A DNA stretch of 64,000 nucleotides from Bradyrhizobium barranii subsp. apii (GCF_011516635.5 NZ_CP096255.1:7872501-7936500); one strand, 5' to 3'; numbered from the stretch's first letter, positions 26,882 to 35,971 are shown. Made by a program: numbers and translations. Notes: generated by a model not told the origin, from the sequence alone.

Positions 26882-27817
26882 GAGTCTGTCCGGAAAGATT
26901 ACCTTGGATTGCATAGCTTTCGCAGCATGAGTCGGATGGAGGCCAGCTTGAGAAAGGCGAGCGCCCTGTGATTGAAGCATTCCCAATCTTTGGACAGTCT
27001 TCGGCATCGCCCGAGCCAGGCAAAGGTACGCTCGACGATCCAGCGTTTGGGCAAGACGACGAAACGGTGAGCCTGATCGGAGCGTTTGACGATTTCGAGG
27101 TTCACGCGCTTCAGAGCGCTACGCAGCCCCTTCTGGAAATGTGGCCCTTGATATCCGCCGTCGGCGTAGAGCTTCAGAAGAAAGGGATAGAGGCCGAACA
27201 ACGTTGCCATCAGGAGCACGCCGCCGTCGCGATCCTGGATGTCCGCCGCATGCACGATGGCGTGCATCAAGAGGCCTTGCGTGTCGACGAGAATGTGCCG
27301 CTTCTTGCCCTTGATCTTCTTGCCCGCGTCGTAGCCATGGAGATCATGAGGCCCCCTTTTTCAGCGCTTTTCACGCTCTGGCTATCGATGATGGCGGCGG
27401 TGGGAGAAGCCTCGCGCTCGGCCCTTTCGCGACATTCGACATAGAGGGCGTGATGAATTTTATCGAGCGTGCCGTTCCAGCTCCACAGATCGAAGTAGCC
27501 ATACAGCGTCGAGCGCGGCGGCAGGTCCTTGGGGATCGCGCGCCACTGGCAACCTGTGCTCAGGATGTACATCAGCCCGTTGGCAATCTCGCGCAGGTCC
27601 ACCGTACGCTTGTTGCCGCCGCGCTTGGCCGGCGGGATGCGAGGCGCGATCAGCGCCCACTCCTCGTCGGTCAAGTCGCTCGGATAGCGCAGGCGGCTGC
27701 GGTCGTAGCGTGCACGGTTCTCGGTAGTCCACATTGGCGGCGCGTCCCCATCGAATCAGGCCGCTCACCTTGAATCACAACCGATTCATTCGACTCAACA
27801 TGTTTTGGAACAGACAC
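26882..27817 (-). mobile_element. IS5-family element (IS427-like), 936 bp
   Basis: Ends are GAGTCTGTCCGGAAA on the left (26882) and, read from the right end, GTGTCTGTTCCAAAA (27817). The flanks carry a TTA direct repeat (26879-26881 and 27818-27820), consistent with the short TA-rich target duplications of this group. Inside are two overlapping transposase frames on the minus strand. The insertion site is codon 5 of an ACP gene, and both halves of that gene are otherwise undamaged, so the insertion looks young. Confidence 0.88.
26899..27734 (-). CDS. IS5-family transposase in two frames (orfA/orfB, -1 frameshift)
   Basis: orfA (27734-27267) gives the N-terminal part: MWTTENRARYDRSRLRYP, SDLTDEEWALIAP and SVKSAEKGG. 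orfB (27270-26899 and upstream in its frame) gives the C-terminal part: ILVDTQGLLMHAIVHAADIQDRDG, LYADGGYQG and PKRWIVERTFAWLGR with the YREK-like signature. The two join by a -1 shift at the run AAAAAGGGGG (near 27350 on the minus strand), after which PHDLHGYDAGKKIKGKKRH is read. Such a slippage is known for IS427-group elements. The fused product is a DDE transposase of about 270 residues. Confidence 0.85.
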
Positions 27818-27982
27818 TTAGACCTTACCGACATGGCTGGCTCACTCTTGTTATTGATGGTTCGTGTTGCAGCGGCTCTTGATGGCCGCCTCCCCAAGGC
27901 CCGTGTTGTTTACCGGACAGAAGTAAATGGCTTCTTGGACAATTCAGATAAAATTGGACCTATCTGGCGGGTTTTCGTGCGG

Positions 27983-29788
27983 CTAGAGCCTGATCGCGCC
28001 ATCGATGATCCCTGCGTGCACGTCCGCGTCCAAGGCAACATAGGCGCCGGATTTCGGGTCGAGCATGAACAGCGGCTCGCCCATCAGCCCCGGATCAAAG
28101 CCCTCCCGGGCCAGCTCGCCTTTCTTCTGCTTGAACGTCTCGGTCGCATCGAGCTCGCGGGCGATGCGAATGAAGACGGGGCGGGCGTAAACCGGCAAGC
28201 GCTGCGCCAGATGCGCAGGCAGCGCTTCGATATTAAACCCCTCGTTGACGACGATGGCGCTCATGCCGGCGCGGCCGTCGGTGCCGGGGATGCTGACGCC
28301 ATAGGTGGTGGCATCGATCACGCCGGTGAAATCGCGCACGGCGTCGTTGACTTCCGATGTCGCGACGTTCTCACCCTTCCAACGAAAGGTGTCGCCGATG
28401 CGGTCGACGAAATGGAAGAAACCCTTGTCGTCGAGCCGCATCAGATCGCCGGTGCGGAACCAGGCATCGCCCTTGGCAAAGACATCGCGCAGGATTTTCT
28501 TCTCGGTTTCGCCCGCGTCGGTATAGCCCTCGAAACGGCCGCCGCCTTCATCCGCGGTGCCGATGCGGCCGATGGCTTCGCCAGCCTCGCCCCTGGCGCA
28601 GGCAACGCAAAAGCCCTCTTCGTTGCGCAAGGGTGCACCACTATCAGGATCGAGCTTGACGAGCCCCGCCGGAAAGCGATGCGCGAGCAATGGCGGAACG
28701 CGGCCGATCGCACCCGGCTGGCCCTCGAGGTTGAACAGCGAGAAATTGCCTTCCGTCGCTGCATAGAATTCGAGGATGCGCGGAATGGCGAAGCGGTTCT
28801 GGAAATCCTCCCAGATGTCGCCGCGCAGGCCGTTGCCGCAGACGAGCCGCAGGCGGTGACGGTTCTCGTATTCGGACGGCGCCGCCTTCAGAAGATAGCG
28901 GCAGAGCTCGCCGATGTACTGGAACAGCGTGCAATCGTGCCGCACGATGTCGGGCCAGAAGTTCGAGGCCGAGAATTTTTCCGCGATCACCACGGAGCCG
29001 CCGGCGGCGAGCATGCTGCACGGCGCGACGATGCCGCCGACCGAGTGGAACAGCGGCAGGCAATCATAGAGCCGGTCCTGCGGCGTGGCGCCGGTGAGGC
29101 CGGCGAACCAGAAGCCCCAGTTGAGGATGCGTCGGTGGCTGATGCTCGCCGCCTTCGGCAGGCCGGTGGTCCCTGAGGTGTAGATCAGCAGGGCACGGTC
29201 GTTGATCGTCACGTCGCCATGCTCGTCCGGCGAGAGCGGCCCGTCTTCGAGCGCGGCAAGCGCGACGTCGATCGCGCGCTCGCTGCGGACATCGCCATGG
29301 GTCCAGACTTTTGCGTCTGTCTTCAGGTGCGGCGACGCGCCGTCCAAGGCTTCCATGAGCTCGTGCGCGACGATGACGTGCGACGGCCTGGCTACATCGA
29401 CGCAATGCGCGAGCGACTGGCCGACGAGCTTGGTGTTGATCAGCGCGACCACGCCGCCGACCCGGCTGATGCCGAGCCACGCGGCAACATAGTCGATGCC
29501 GTTCGGCATGATCAGCGCGACTGCATCACCCTTGGCCACGCCGGCCGAGCGCGCCCAGCGCGCATAGCGGTTGATGCGCTTCGAGAGGCCTGCGTAGTCG
29601 ATCGTTGTCTCATCTGCGACCAGCGCGGTGCGAGCGGGCTGGCGCTGCGCCCAATCGTCGACGACGTCGGCGAACAGCCGGCCCGGCAGCGTCTCGATGC
29701 GCGCGGTGAGCTCGATCGCCTTCAGCCAGATCTTTGAAGCCGAAGGTGCGCGCGCGACTTTCGGTTGCTCGATGACGCTGGTGCTCAT
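27983..29788 (-). CDS. Long-chain acyl-CoA synthetase, FadD6/FATP type
   Basis: A 601-residue ANL enzyme of the FadD6/fatty-acid transport protein group. Motifs: IYTSGTTGLPKA (about residues 190-201), YAATEGNFSLFNLEG, WFRTGDL, DRIGDTFRWKGENVATSEV and FKQKKGELAREGFDP. It activates long or very-long-chain fatty acids to CoA thioesters. The start at 29788 (MSTSVIEQ) is preferred, with another Met 3 codons upstream. It lies upstream of the interrupted ACP operon on the same strand but is separated by about 150 bases, so a functional link to that operon is uncertain. Confidence 0.88.
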   Translation of the reverse strand: MSTSVIEQPKVARAPSASKIWLKAIELTARIETLPGRLFADVVDDWAQRQPARTALVADETTIDYAGLSKRINRYARWARSAGVAKGDAVALIMPNGIDYVAAWLGISRVGGVVALINTKLVGQSLAHCVDVARPSHVIVAHELMEALDGASPHLKTDAKVWTHGDVRSERAIDVALAALEDGPLSPDEHGDVTINDRALLIYTSGTTGLPKAASISHRRILNWGFWFAGLTGATPQDRLYDCLPLFHSVGGIVAPCSMLAAGGSVVIAEKFSASNFWPDIVRHDCTLFQYIGELCRYLLKAAPSEYENRHRLRLVCGNGLRGDIWEDFQNRFAIPRILEFYAATEGNFSLFNLEGQPGAIGRVPPLLAHRFPAGLVKLDPDSGAPLRNEEGFCVACARGEAGEAIGRIGTADEGGGRFEGYTDAGETEKKILRDVFAKGDAWFRTGDLMRLDDKGFFHFVDRIGDTFRWKGENVATSEVNDAVRDFTGVIDATTYGVSIPGTDGRAGMSAIVVNEGFNIEALPAHLAQRLPVYARPVFIRIARELDATETFKQKKGELAREGFDPGLMGEPLFMLDPKSGAYVALDADVHAGIIDGAIRL

Positions 29789-30081
29789 GCCGTCCATTCT
29801 CTCGGAACGTATCTGCTGTTTCCTCAAGCTTAGCTCGAACGCCCTGCCCAGGTGTTAAGAGACAAGGTAAAGCCAGGTTAGTACGTGATTAACTCTGGCC
29901 ATCCGACGCGGGCGAGTTCGGCGGCATGCAGACAACGAAGACCGAGCGCTGGCGCAAGGTGGTCGAGTTGTCGGGGATCAGGAAGGCGTAACGATCCGGC
30001 CTCGCCGAGGCTAGGCGACCCCTGGTAAACGGGCTAAACTTCCTACCCTGCGTTGTCCGGACTACGAAAGGGAGACGACTC

Positions 30082-30768
30082 GTGGCTCTCGATCCGTCAG
30101 AGTTTCCCGTCAAGGCCGCGCCGTTCGCGCAGCCCCTGACGAATTTCGCCCGCCGCGTGAAGGGTGGGCAGGCCAGGGTAGTTGCGATCGGCTCGTCGAC
30201 CACGGCGGGCGAAGGAGGCATCGCTCCGTATCCGCAGCGGCTGCTGGCGGATCTTCGGATACGATTTCCAAATGTCGCGGTCGAAGTGATCAACCGGGGT
30301 GTCGGCGGCGAAGAGGCCCGTGCTGAGCTCAAGCGGTTCGACCATGACGTCTTCGATCTGAATCCCGATCTCGTCATCTGGCAGGTCGGCACCAATTCGG
30401 TGTGGCAAGCCGGCGGCCCCTCGTTCGCGGACACCACGAAGGCCATCCGCGAAGGTGTCGACCGGCTGCTCGACGCCGAGCGGATCGACGTGATCCTGAT
30501 GGACCTTCAATATGTGCCGGCGCTGCTGACACCGGCCAAGCGCAAAAAGACGGAGGCCATGGTCGAGGCGATCAGCGAGATCGCGGATGTGAAGGGCGTC
30601 AACGTCTTTCGTCGCTTCGGGCTGATGAAGGGCTGGTACGATGTCGCGAGGATTTCGTTCGACCGCATGGTCGACCCGGGCGATGATGACAGGCTGCACG
30701 CCAGCGACTGGACCACGGACAAGATGACGTGGCAATTGACCGACGCGATCGTCGCCGCTGCCAACTAG
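30082..30768 (+). CDS. SGNH/GDSL-type hydrolase
   Basis: A 228-residue SGNH hydrolase: block I IGSSTTAGEG (catalytic Ser, about residue 38), block II GVGGEEAR (Gly), block III GTNSVW (Asn) and block V DDRLHASDW (Asp and His). The start is GTG at 30082 with AAAGGGAG 8 bases before it. No signal peptide is seen, which is unusual for esterases of this type acting on cell-surface sugars; cytoplasmic esterase or thioesterase activity is possible. It is monocistronic in appearance. Confidence 0.85.
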   Translation: MALDPSEFPVKAAPFAQPLTNFARRVKGGQARVVAIGSSTTAGEGGIAPYPQRLLADLRIRFPNVAVEVINRGVGGEEARAELKRFDHDVFDLNPDLVIWQVGTNSVWQAGGPSFADTTKAIREGVDRLLDAERIDVILMDLQYVPALLTPAKRKKTEAMVEAISEIADVKGVNVFRRFGLMKGWYDVARISFDRMVDPGDDDRLHASDWTTDKMTWQLTDAIVAAAN

Positions 30769-30830
30769 GCGCCTCACGGCACCTAGTTCTGCATGCTCCG
30801 CCGGATTCGCAGCTGAACGGGTGGTGGGCG

Positions 30831-31100
30831 CTAGCCGCTTCGCCTGTAGCGTGGGCGCGGCGGCGCAACGTTGACCGGATAATACGGATTGAGATCACAG
30901 GTCGCGGCGCGGCCCGACGCCGTGGCGCGGCACTGCGGCAGCGAGATGAAGGAGCAATCGTACCACTCCCCGCCGCCGCCGTTCGCTCCGGAATAGACGT
31001 GCATGCAGACGGGATAGCTGGGATCGAAGGTCTGCGCATGCGACGGCGCGGCCATGAGCAATGCACCGACGAACGTGATCAGGCCGAATGAGCGAAGCAT
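30831..31100 (-). CDS. DUF3551-like secreted small protein, copy A
   Basis: An 89-residue protein with a signal peptide (about residues 1-22, ending SHAQ). The mature part is YPVCMHVYSG...WYDCSFISLPQCRATASGRAATCDLNPYY, with four cysteines that could form disulfides, and a Pro/Arg-rich tail. This is the DUF3551 pattern, a family of tiny secreted proteins expanded in Bradyrhizobiaceae, with unknown function. The next gene upstream is a close paralogue. Confidence 0.8.
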   Translation of the reverse strand: MLRSFGLITFVGALLMAAPSHAQTFDPSYPVCMHVYSGANGGGGEWYDCSFISLPQCRATASGRAATCDLNPYYPVNVAPPRPRYRRSG

Positions 31101-31126
31101 GAAAAATGTCCCCGAAATCGCAATCG

Positions 31127-31405
31127 CTAGTGCGACTTCTTATGACGCCGCCGCGGGGGCGGCGGCGGTTCGTCGAAAGCATAGTAGGGATTGACATCGC
31201 AGCTCGCCGCGCGGCCCGACGCCGTGGCCCGGCACTGCGGGATCGAGGTGAAGGAGCAGTCGTAATAGTCGCCGCCACCGCCCCGGCCGCCCGAAGTATA
31301 GACGTGCATGCACACCGGATAGCGCGGGTCATAGGTCTGGGCGTCGGCATCTGCCGACACGAACAGCGCGGCAATCGCGGTGAGGGTCAGGAGAGGCAGG
31401 CGCAT
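31127..31405 (-). CDS. DUF3551-like secreted small protein, copy B
   Basis: A 92-residue paralogue of the previous gene: signal peptide (about 1-22, ending ADAQ), then YPVCMHVYTSGG...YYDCSFTSIPQCRATASGRAASCDVNPYY and a Pro/Arg/Lys-rich tail. The cysteines are at the same spacing as in copy A. The two genes are 26 bases apart and on the same strand, so they form a tandem pair and probably one transcript. Confidence 0.8.
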   Translation of the reverse strand: MRLPLLTLTAIAALFVSADADAQTYDPRYPVCMHVYTSGGRGGGGDYYDCSFTSIPQCRATASGRAASCDVNPYYAFDEPPPPPRRRHKKSH

Positions 31406-31532
31406 GGAGACGTCCTCGAATCGATGGCGGCGTCGAATCTCGTGCCGACGTCCTCCTATGGCATAACACCACGCCGGAGGCGACTGTTCCTCCGGCGGAT
31501 GACGGCAAGGTGAGCGGGGTGCGCTGCGCGCG

Positions 31533-33410
31533 CTACCCGCCCAGCCCCTGCAGGACCAGCCGGTTCAGCCTTGCCGCAAACGCGGCGGGGTCTTCGGGCA
31601 ATTCGCCGTCCAGGATCTGCGCCTGTTCGAACAGGAGCAGGCTGAGATCGTCGACCGCCCTGGAGCCGGCCTGCGCCCTGGTGATCGCCGTCACCAGCGG
31701 ATGGCGCAGATTGATCTCGAGGATCGGCTTGGTGCGCATGCCGCGGTTCTGCTGCGACAGGATGCGCTCGAGCTCGCGGCTCGGGCCCTGGCTGTCGGCG
31801 ACGAGGCAGGAGGCGGAGCTGGTGAGGCGCGTCGAGACCTTGACGTCGCTGACGCGCTCGCCGAGCGCGGCCTTGATCACCGCGATGGTGGCGGCCTCGT
31901 CTGCGGCCGGCTCGTCCTGCTTCGCCTCGTCGGCCTCGTCGGTGCGCGGGATCAGATCGAGATTGAGATCGCCCTGGCTCAGCGATTTCAGCGGCTTGCC
32001 GTCGAACTCCGATGGCATCGAGGTCCAGAAGGCGTCGACCGGATCCGACAGCAGCAGCACCTCGATGCCACGCGCGGTCGCGGCTTCCAGCCTCGGATTG
32101 GACTTCAGCCGCTCGATGCTGTCGCCGACGAGATAGTAGATCTCGGTCTGGTTCGGCTTGAAACCGGCGATGACGTCCTTCAGCGAACGCCTCTCGCCCG
32201 AGGTGGTGGTGAAGCGCGACAAGGACAGCAGCTTTTCGCGCCGCTCGAAATCCTCGTAGATGCCTTCTTTCAGCACCGCGCCGAAGGCGTCCCAGATCCT
32301 GGCAAAATTCTCCGGGTCCTTGTCGGCAAGGCTTTCCAGCTCGGACACGACTCGGGTCGCCACGGCTTTCCGGATCTGCGCGAGCTGCGGATTGTTCTGG
32401 AGCATCTCGCGCGAGATGTTGAGCGGGAGATCTTCGCTGTCGACCACGCCGCGGATGAAGCGGAGATAGCCGGGCAGCAGATCGGCATCGTCGGTGATGA
32501 AGACGCGGCGGACGTAAAGCTTCACCCGGCCCTTGCGGTTCGGCTCGAACAGGTCGAACGGCTTCGTCGACGGCGCGAACAGCAGCACGGCGTAGGAATA
32601 GCGGCCTTCCGCGCGGTAGTGCAGCGTCATCGCGGGATCGTCGAAGGCGGAGGCGATCTGCTGATAGGCCTTCTTGTAATCCTCGGCCGTCAGCTCGGAC
32701 TTGGAGCGCTGCCACAGCGCGCTCGCCGAGTTGATCTGGCGCGGCTCACCCTCTTCCGGCACCAGCTCGATGGGGAACAGGATGTTGTCGGAATAGGCAC
32801 TGACGATGCGCTCGATCTCGTAGGTCTCGAGATACTTCTTGGCGTCGTCCTTCAGGTGCAGGACGATCTCGGTGCCGCGTGCCACGCGCGCCACTTCCTC
32901 ATCGCTTGCGTGCGCGATCTCGAAGCCGGAGCCGCCGGAGGACGTCCAGCTCCACACGTCGCTCTCGCCGGCACGCCGGCTGACGACGACGATCTTCTCG
33001 GCGACCATGAAGGCGGAATAGAAGCCGACCCCGAACTGGCCGATCAGGCCGAGGCCGTCCTTGGCCTCCTTCAGCTTCGAGACGAACGCCTTGGTGCCGG
33101 AGCGGGCAATGGTGCCGAGATGGTCGATCAGCTCCTGGCGCTCCATGCCGATGCCGTTGTCGGCGATCGTGAGCGTTCCGGCCGTCTTGTTGGGGATGAT
33201 CCGGATCTTGAGCGCGTCGCCCTCGCCCAGCAGCGCCGGGCTGGCGATGGCTTCATAGCGCAGTTTGTCGCAGGCGTCCGATGCGTTGGAGACGAGCTCG
33301 CGCAGGAAGATGTCGGTCTCGGAATAGACGGAGTGCACCATGAGGTGCAAAAGCTCGGAAACCTCGGCCTGGAAAGGCTGCGTATGCGCGGCCGTATCTG
33401 ACGTCGTCAT
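31533..33410 (-). CDS. htpG: Chaperone HtpG (Hsp90)
   Basis: A 625-residue Hsp90, the normal length. The N-terminal ATPase domain shows LRELVSNASDACDKLR, IADNGIGM and IGQFGVGFYSAFMVAEKI; the middle domain and C-terminal dimerisation domain follow (the last ends SLLLFEQAQILDGELPEDP). It remodels client proteins in the cytoplasm during heat and other stress. Upstream at 33449-33476 lies a good RpoH-type promoter. Confidence 0.97.
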   Translation of the reverse strand: MTTSDTAAHTQPFQAEVSELLHLMVHSVYSETDIFLRELVSNASDACDKLRYEAIASPALLGEGDALKIRIIPNKTAGTLTIADNGIGMERQELIDHLGTIARSGTKAFVSKLKEAKDGLGLIGQFGVGFYSAFMVAEKIVVVSRRAGESDVWSWTSSGGSGFEIAHASDEEVARVARGTEIVLHLKDDAKKYLETYEIERIVSAYSDNILFPIELVPEEGEPRQINSASALWQRSKSELTAEDYKKAYQQIASAFDDPAMTLHYRAEGRYSYAVLLFAPSTKPFDLFEPNRKGRVKLYVRRVFITDDADLLPGYLRFIRGVVDSEDLPLNISREMLQNNPQLAQIRKAVATRVVSELESLADKDPENFARIWDAFGAVLKEGIYEDFERREKLLSLSRFTTTSGERRSLKDVIAGFKPNQTEIYYLVGDSIERLKSNPRLEAATARGIEVLLLSDPVDAFWTSMPSEFDGKPLKSLSQGDLNLDLIPRTDEADEAKQDEPAADEAATIAVIKAALGERVSDVKVSTRLTSSASCLVADSQGPSRELERILSQQNRGMRTKPILEINLRHPLVTAITRAQAGSRAVDDLSLLLFEQAQILDGELPEDPAAFAARLNRLVLQGLGG

Positions 33411-33448
33411 GCGTTTACCCGGTCAATCAAAGGGGAAAGAAACCCGGG

Positions 33449-33476
33449 ATATAACGCGATGGGATAGGGGATCAAG
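33449..33476 (-). promoter_or_regulatory. RpoH-type heat-shock promoter for htpG
   Basis: On the minus strand CTTG (33476-33473) and GTTATAT (33455-33449) are separated by 17 bases. This matches the alphaproteobacterial RpoH pattern CTTG-N17/18-CyTATnT with one mismatch. The start codon is 38 bases further down. Confidence 0.65.
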
Positions 33477-33546
33477 TGGACGTGAACTATCGCCCTCCCG
33501 GCGGGAAGGCGATTTGTCCGTGGCGGCCAAGGGCGGCGAAGACGAA

Positions 33547-33972
33547 TCAGGTCACACAGCGGCCGGGCTGGAGCAGCTTTGCGACCTCAGTCAGGGAGCT
33601 GACCATCGGCTCGCAGGCAATCGTCGGCCTCTTGGGACCCTGCTTCCGGTTCTGGAGCAGCACCGGCGGCTTGGCGTTGCCGGTCTCGATGACCGCGCGG
33701 ACCCGCAGCAGCACCGACGTCTCGGCCAGATCGTTCAGCCGCATCGACACGGTGCGGGTGGGAACCGGGGCCTGCTTGACGTCGGCGAACCGGTCGGCCT
33801 TGCCGGAACGGTTGACGTTGTGACCCGCATCTTGCGTGGGCCTGTCGGCGACCGCCTGCCAGCGGTCGGCCAGATCATGGCCGGAGGCCAGCTGGACGGC
33901 ACCGACCTGGACGGCACCAAGCGTCGCGGCAATCGCGACAACACCCAAAAATACCTTTTGCATCTGCAACAT
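33547..33972 (-). CDS. Hypothetical secreted protein
   Basis: A 141-residue protein with a signal-like N-terminus (MQKVFLGVVAIAATLGAVQVGAVQ, about residues 4-27) and a basic, soluble remainder that includes two cysteines near the C-terminus (ACEPMVSS, QPGRCVT). GAGGGA lies upstream of the ATG at 33972. It follows htpG's divergent side but is on the same strand as htpG and upstream of it. No family recognised; similar exported proteins occur in related genomes. Confidence 0.6.
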   Translation of the reverse strand: MLQMQKVFLGVVAIAATLGAVQVGAVQLASGHDLADRWQAVADRPTQDAGHNVNRSGKADRFADVKQAPVPTRTVSMRLNDLAETSVLLRVRAVIETGNAKPPVLLQNRKQGPKRPTIACEPMVSSLTEVAKLLQPGRCVT

Positions 33973-34190
33973 GGCTGTCAATCCCTCGCCCCATGGCGAT
34001 CGCGGGAACAACGCGATGGGAGGACCGGCAGTTCTCAGCCGTTAAGATCACTTAACCGTGTGCGAAATTCACGGCAGGGCGCATAAAAAGGCCGCACAAA
34101 AAAATTTTCACCCGCCTGGAACGACTCTCAGGCCCGAGAGTCGTCTCAACAGCCGGCTATTCCCCCCTGCCCCATAAGCCGGCGACGTAG

Positions 34191-34219
34191 GGCGCGACTG
34201 TGGTGATGCCAGTCGCGCC
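34191..34219. terminator. Hairpin in the gap 33973-34262
   Basis: GGCGCGACT and AGTCGCGCC form a perfect 9-bp stem with an 11-base loop. It lies 43 bases after the end of the LprI-like gene (minus strand). On the plus strand TTACTTTTG follows. The rest of this 290-base gap shows an A/T-rich stretch at 34085-34110 and no gene. Confidence 0.45.
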
Positions 34220-34262
34220 TTACTTTTGTCTCGGGAGGGTCGGCTCGCGAGCCCGAGTGGAC

Positions 34263-35123
34263 CTACGGAGTTTTGCCGCTTGGAGACGGATCGGGCCGGC
34301 TCAGATCCGGCGGAGGATAGCTCGGAGCAAACAGGCAATCCTGCATCCAGGGCTCATCATATCCAGCCGGGCCGTCAGGGTCATATTTCCAGAGGCGACT
34401 AGCTCGCGGTGGGCCCAAATCACCGAAAGATATCTGGGGGTTCGTGTTCCAGTGGGCGGCGGCCTCAACGTTGGCTAGGCTTTCCGGGTCGGGACACTTC
34501 GACCCAGCATAGCCAGTGTAGCAACTCGCGACCGGTTTGAGTTCGCCATTGGTCACGACGCTGACAAGCCGTCGCTCGGTCGTGTGACCACTCGTCCACT
34601 CCTCCCCCACGCTACAGATGCGATCCTTATGCTGGCGATGCGTGGCAATCCAGCAGACATACTCCCAATGACCGTAGCGCGGAGGCATGAATCCGCAGGG
34701 ACCTTCATAGCCAGCAAACGGACCGCCGCTTTCTTTAGACGCGATTTTCCGCTGTTGCTCCATCGTGCAAATCGGCTCGTTTCCCTTCAGAAAATTGAGG
34801 CGGTCCTTGGTGATCTTCAACAGCACCTTGCGGTCGTCAGGCTCCTCGTCTTCCTCCCCATCGATTCTCGGAACGCCGCGTGAACGTGCCTCGATCCATC
34901 GTCGCTGACTGCGTATGAGCGCTTGGTGAAAGTCCGGGTCAGTCGTCCGCCGCAACAAGGCGAAATAGGCGGCGGTCATCGCGTCGTCGGCCTTCTTCGC
35001 CTCCGGAGAAGCACAGATGAACTTCTCCGCCTCCAGAGATGCCTTGGCACAGTCAAGCGCATGGACGGCTGAGGGAGAAATGACGGCGCAAGCGGCCAAC
35101 GCCAGAACGGAAACCAGTTTCAT
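34263..35123 (-). CDS. Secreted protein with LprI-like (DUF1311) N-terminal domain
   Basis: A 286-residue exported protein. The signal peptide is at about residues 1-22 (VLALAACAVISPSAVHA). The following domain, LDCAKASLEAEKFICASPE through FHQALIRSQRRWIEARS (about 23-85), is the LprI/DUF1311 type with the two conserved cysteines and the QRxWIxxR end; LprI-type proteins inhibit lysozyme. The remaining 200 residues (several Cys and Trp, Pro-rich end) are not recognised. A start 2 codons earlier (35129) is equally possible. Function as a periplasmic lysozyme inhibitor is only suggested. Confidence 0.65.
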   Translation of the reverse strand: MKLVSVLALAACAVISPSAVHALDCAKASLEAEKFICASPEAKKADDAMTAAYFALLRRTTDPDFHQALIRSQRRWIEARSRGVPRIDGEEDEEPDDRKVLLKITKDRLNFLKGNEPICTMEQQRKIASKESGGPFAGYEGPCGFMPPRYGHWEYVCWIATHRQHKDRICSVGEEWTSGHTTERRLVSVVTNGELKPVASCYTGYAGSKCPDPESLANVEAAAHWNTNPQISFGDLGPPRASRLWKYDPDGPAGYDEPWMQDCLFAPSYPPPDLSRPDPSPSGKTP

Positions 35124-35177
35124 TGCCATTTCCAGAAGATGATCTCGAGCCGCCAAGACCTTACTTCTGCCTGCTCC

Positions 35178-35792
35178 TCACTTGCCCTTCCCCGCGAGCC
35201 AGTCCCGCCCCTCGCCATAGAGCTTCTCGACCTCGGTGCCGATCAGGCCCGGCATGTCGCGCTTGACCTTGTAGCCGATCAATTCCTGCATGTAGGCGAG
35301 GTGGCGGTAGCCTTCGGGCAGTGCGGCGAGCGCTTTTTGGTCGAGTTGAAGCGTTGCGGCAGGATCGACCGGATCGATCCGGTCCTTCTCGTAGATCGGC
35401 TGGCGGCGGACGATGCCCCATTGGCCAATACCTGATTGGTCATGCCGCTTCTCCAGGAAATCGTAGAAGCGCCCGGTGCAGACGACGTCGCAGAGCACGT
35501 CGTGCACCGTGGCACGCTGCGAGATCGTCATCTTGGTTTGCGCAATGGCGCGCGCGCCTGCGAGATCAATGCTGGTGCCGCCGAGGAAATGCAGGATGCG
35601 CACGCCCTTTGCAAACCCCTCCTGACTGACCCGCGTGAAATCCCGCGCGGGCCCCTGAAACCAGGTGGCGGACATCCAGCCCTCGTCATGCCAGACCGTG
35701 GCGAAACGCTCCCAGTCGCCGGCGTCGCGCCACACCGCCCAGTTCTCGACGAGGTCGCGGATGGCGAGGCGGTCGAGGAGTTGCTGGTCCAT
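35178..35792 (-). CDS. SnoaL/NTF2-like fold protein
   Basis: A 204-residue protein of the SnoaL-4/scytalone-dehydratase-like group: RLAIRDLVENWAVWRDAGDWERFATVWHDEGWMSATWFQG is the typical N-terminal helix-strand pattern, and HFLGGTSIDL and RYDF-like FYDFLEKRH follow. The cone-shaped pocket of this fold serves many reactions (dehydratases, isomerases, hydroxylase subunits), so no specific reaction can be given. It is monocistronic in appearance. Confidence 0.7.
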   Translation of the reverse strand: MDQQLLDRLAIRDLVENWAVWRDAGDWERFATVWHDEGWMSATWFQGPARDFTRVSQEGFAKGVRILHFLGGTSIDLAGARAIAQTKMTISQRATVHDVLCDVVCTGRFYDFLEKRHDQSGIGQWGIVRRQPIYEKDRIDPVDPAATLQLDQKALAALPEGYRHLAYMQELIGYKVKRDMPGLIGTEVEKLYGEGRDWLAGKGK

Positions 35793-35971
35793 GATGAAAA
35801 ATCCCCTGGCGGCTCGAGGTCGCGACTGATGTCATCGACCCGACGTATGAACGAGGCAATTTGGCCGCCGTCAAGCGGGCTTCCCGGCCCTTCGAATTGC
35901 CCACAGCCGCGTGAACGCGATACGGGTAGCGAGCCTTGCAATCAACCTGACCGCGATTAGTATCCGCACCG

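Larger units (their letters stand above)
26650..27834 (-). pseudogene. Acyl carrier protein gene split by an IS5-type element
   Basis: The main piece (26881-26650) encodes KVIEAIQQIAKEQ...DDLSLHETGFDSLAFAIL...VGDFVRAYENVPA with the phosphopantetheine site GFDSL. The missing start lies on the other side of the insertion at 27834-27818 (ATG TCG GTA AGG TC). Removing the element and one copy of TTA joins both in frame to give an 81-residue ACP beginning MSVRSKVIEA. The insertion is after codon 5. It is the first gene of the ACP / adenylating enzyme / SDR operon. Downstream expression could continue only from a promoter inside the element or an internal start. Confidence 0.85.

Noticed and set aside
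29889..30000. Minus-strand frame ending FLIPDNSTTLRQRSVFVVCMPPN before 29889
   Set aside because: It reads like a protein end, but the frame upstream is antisense to the SGNH hydrolase gene and no start or domain was found; at most a small gene fragment.
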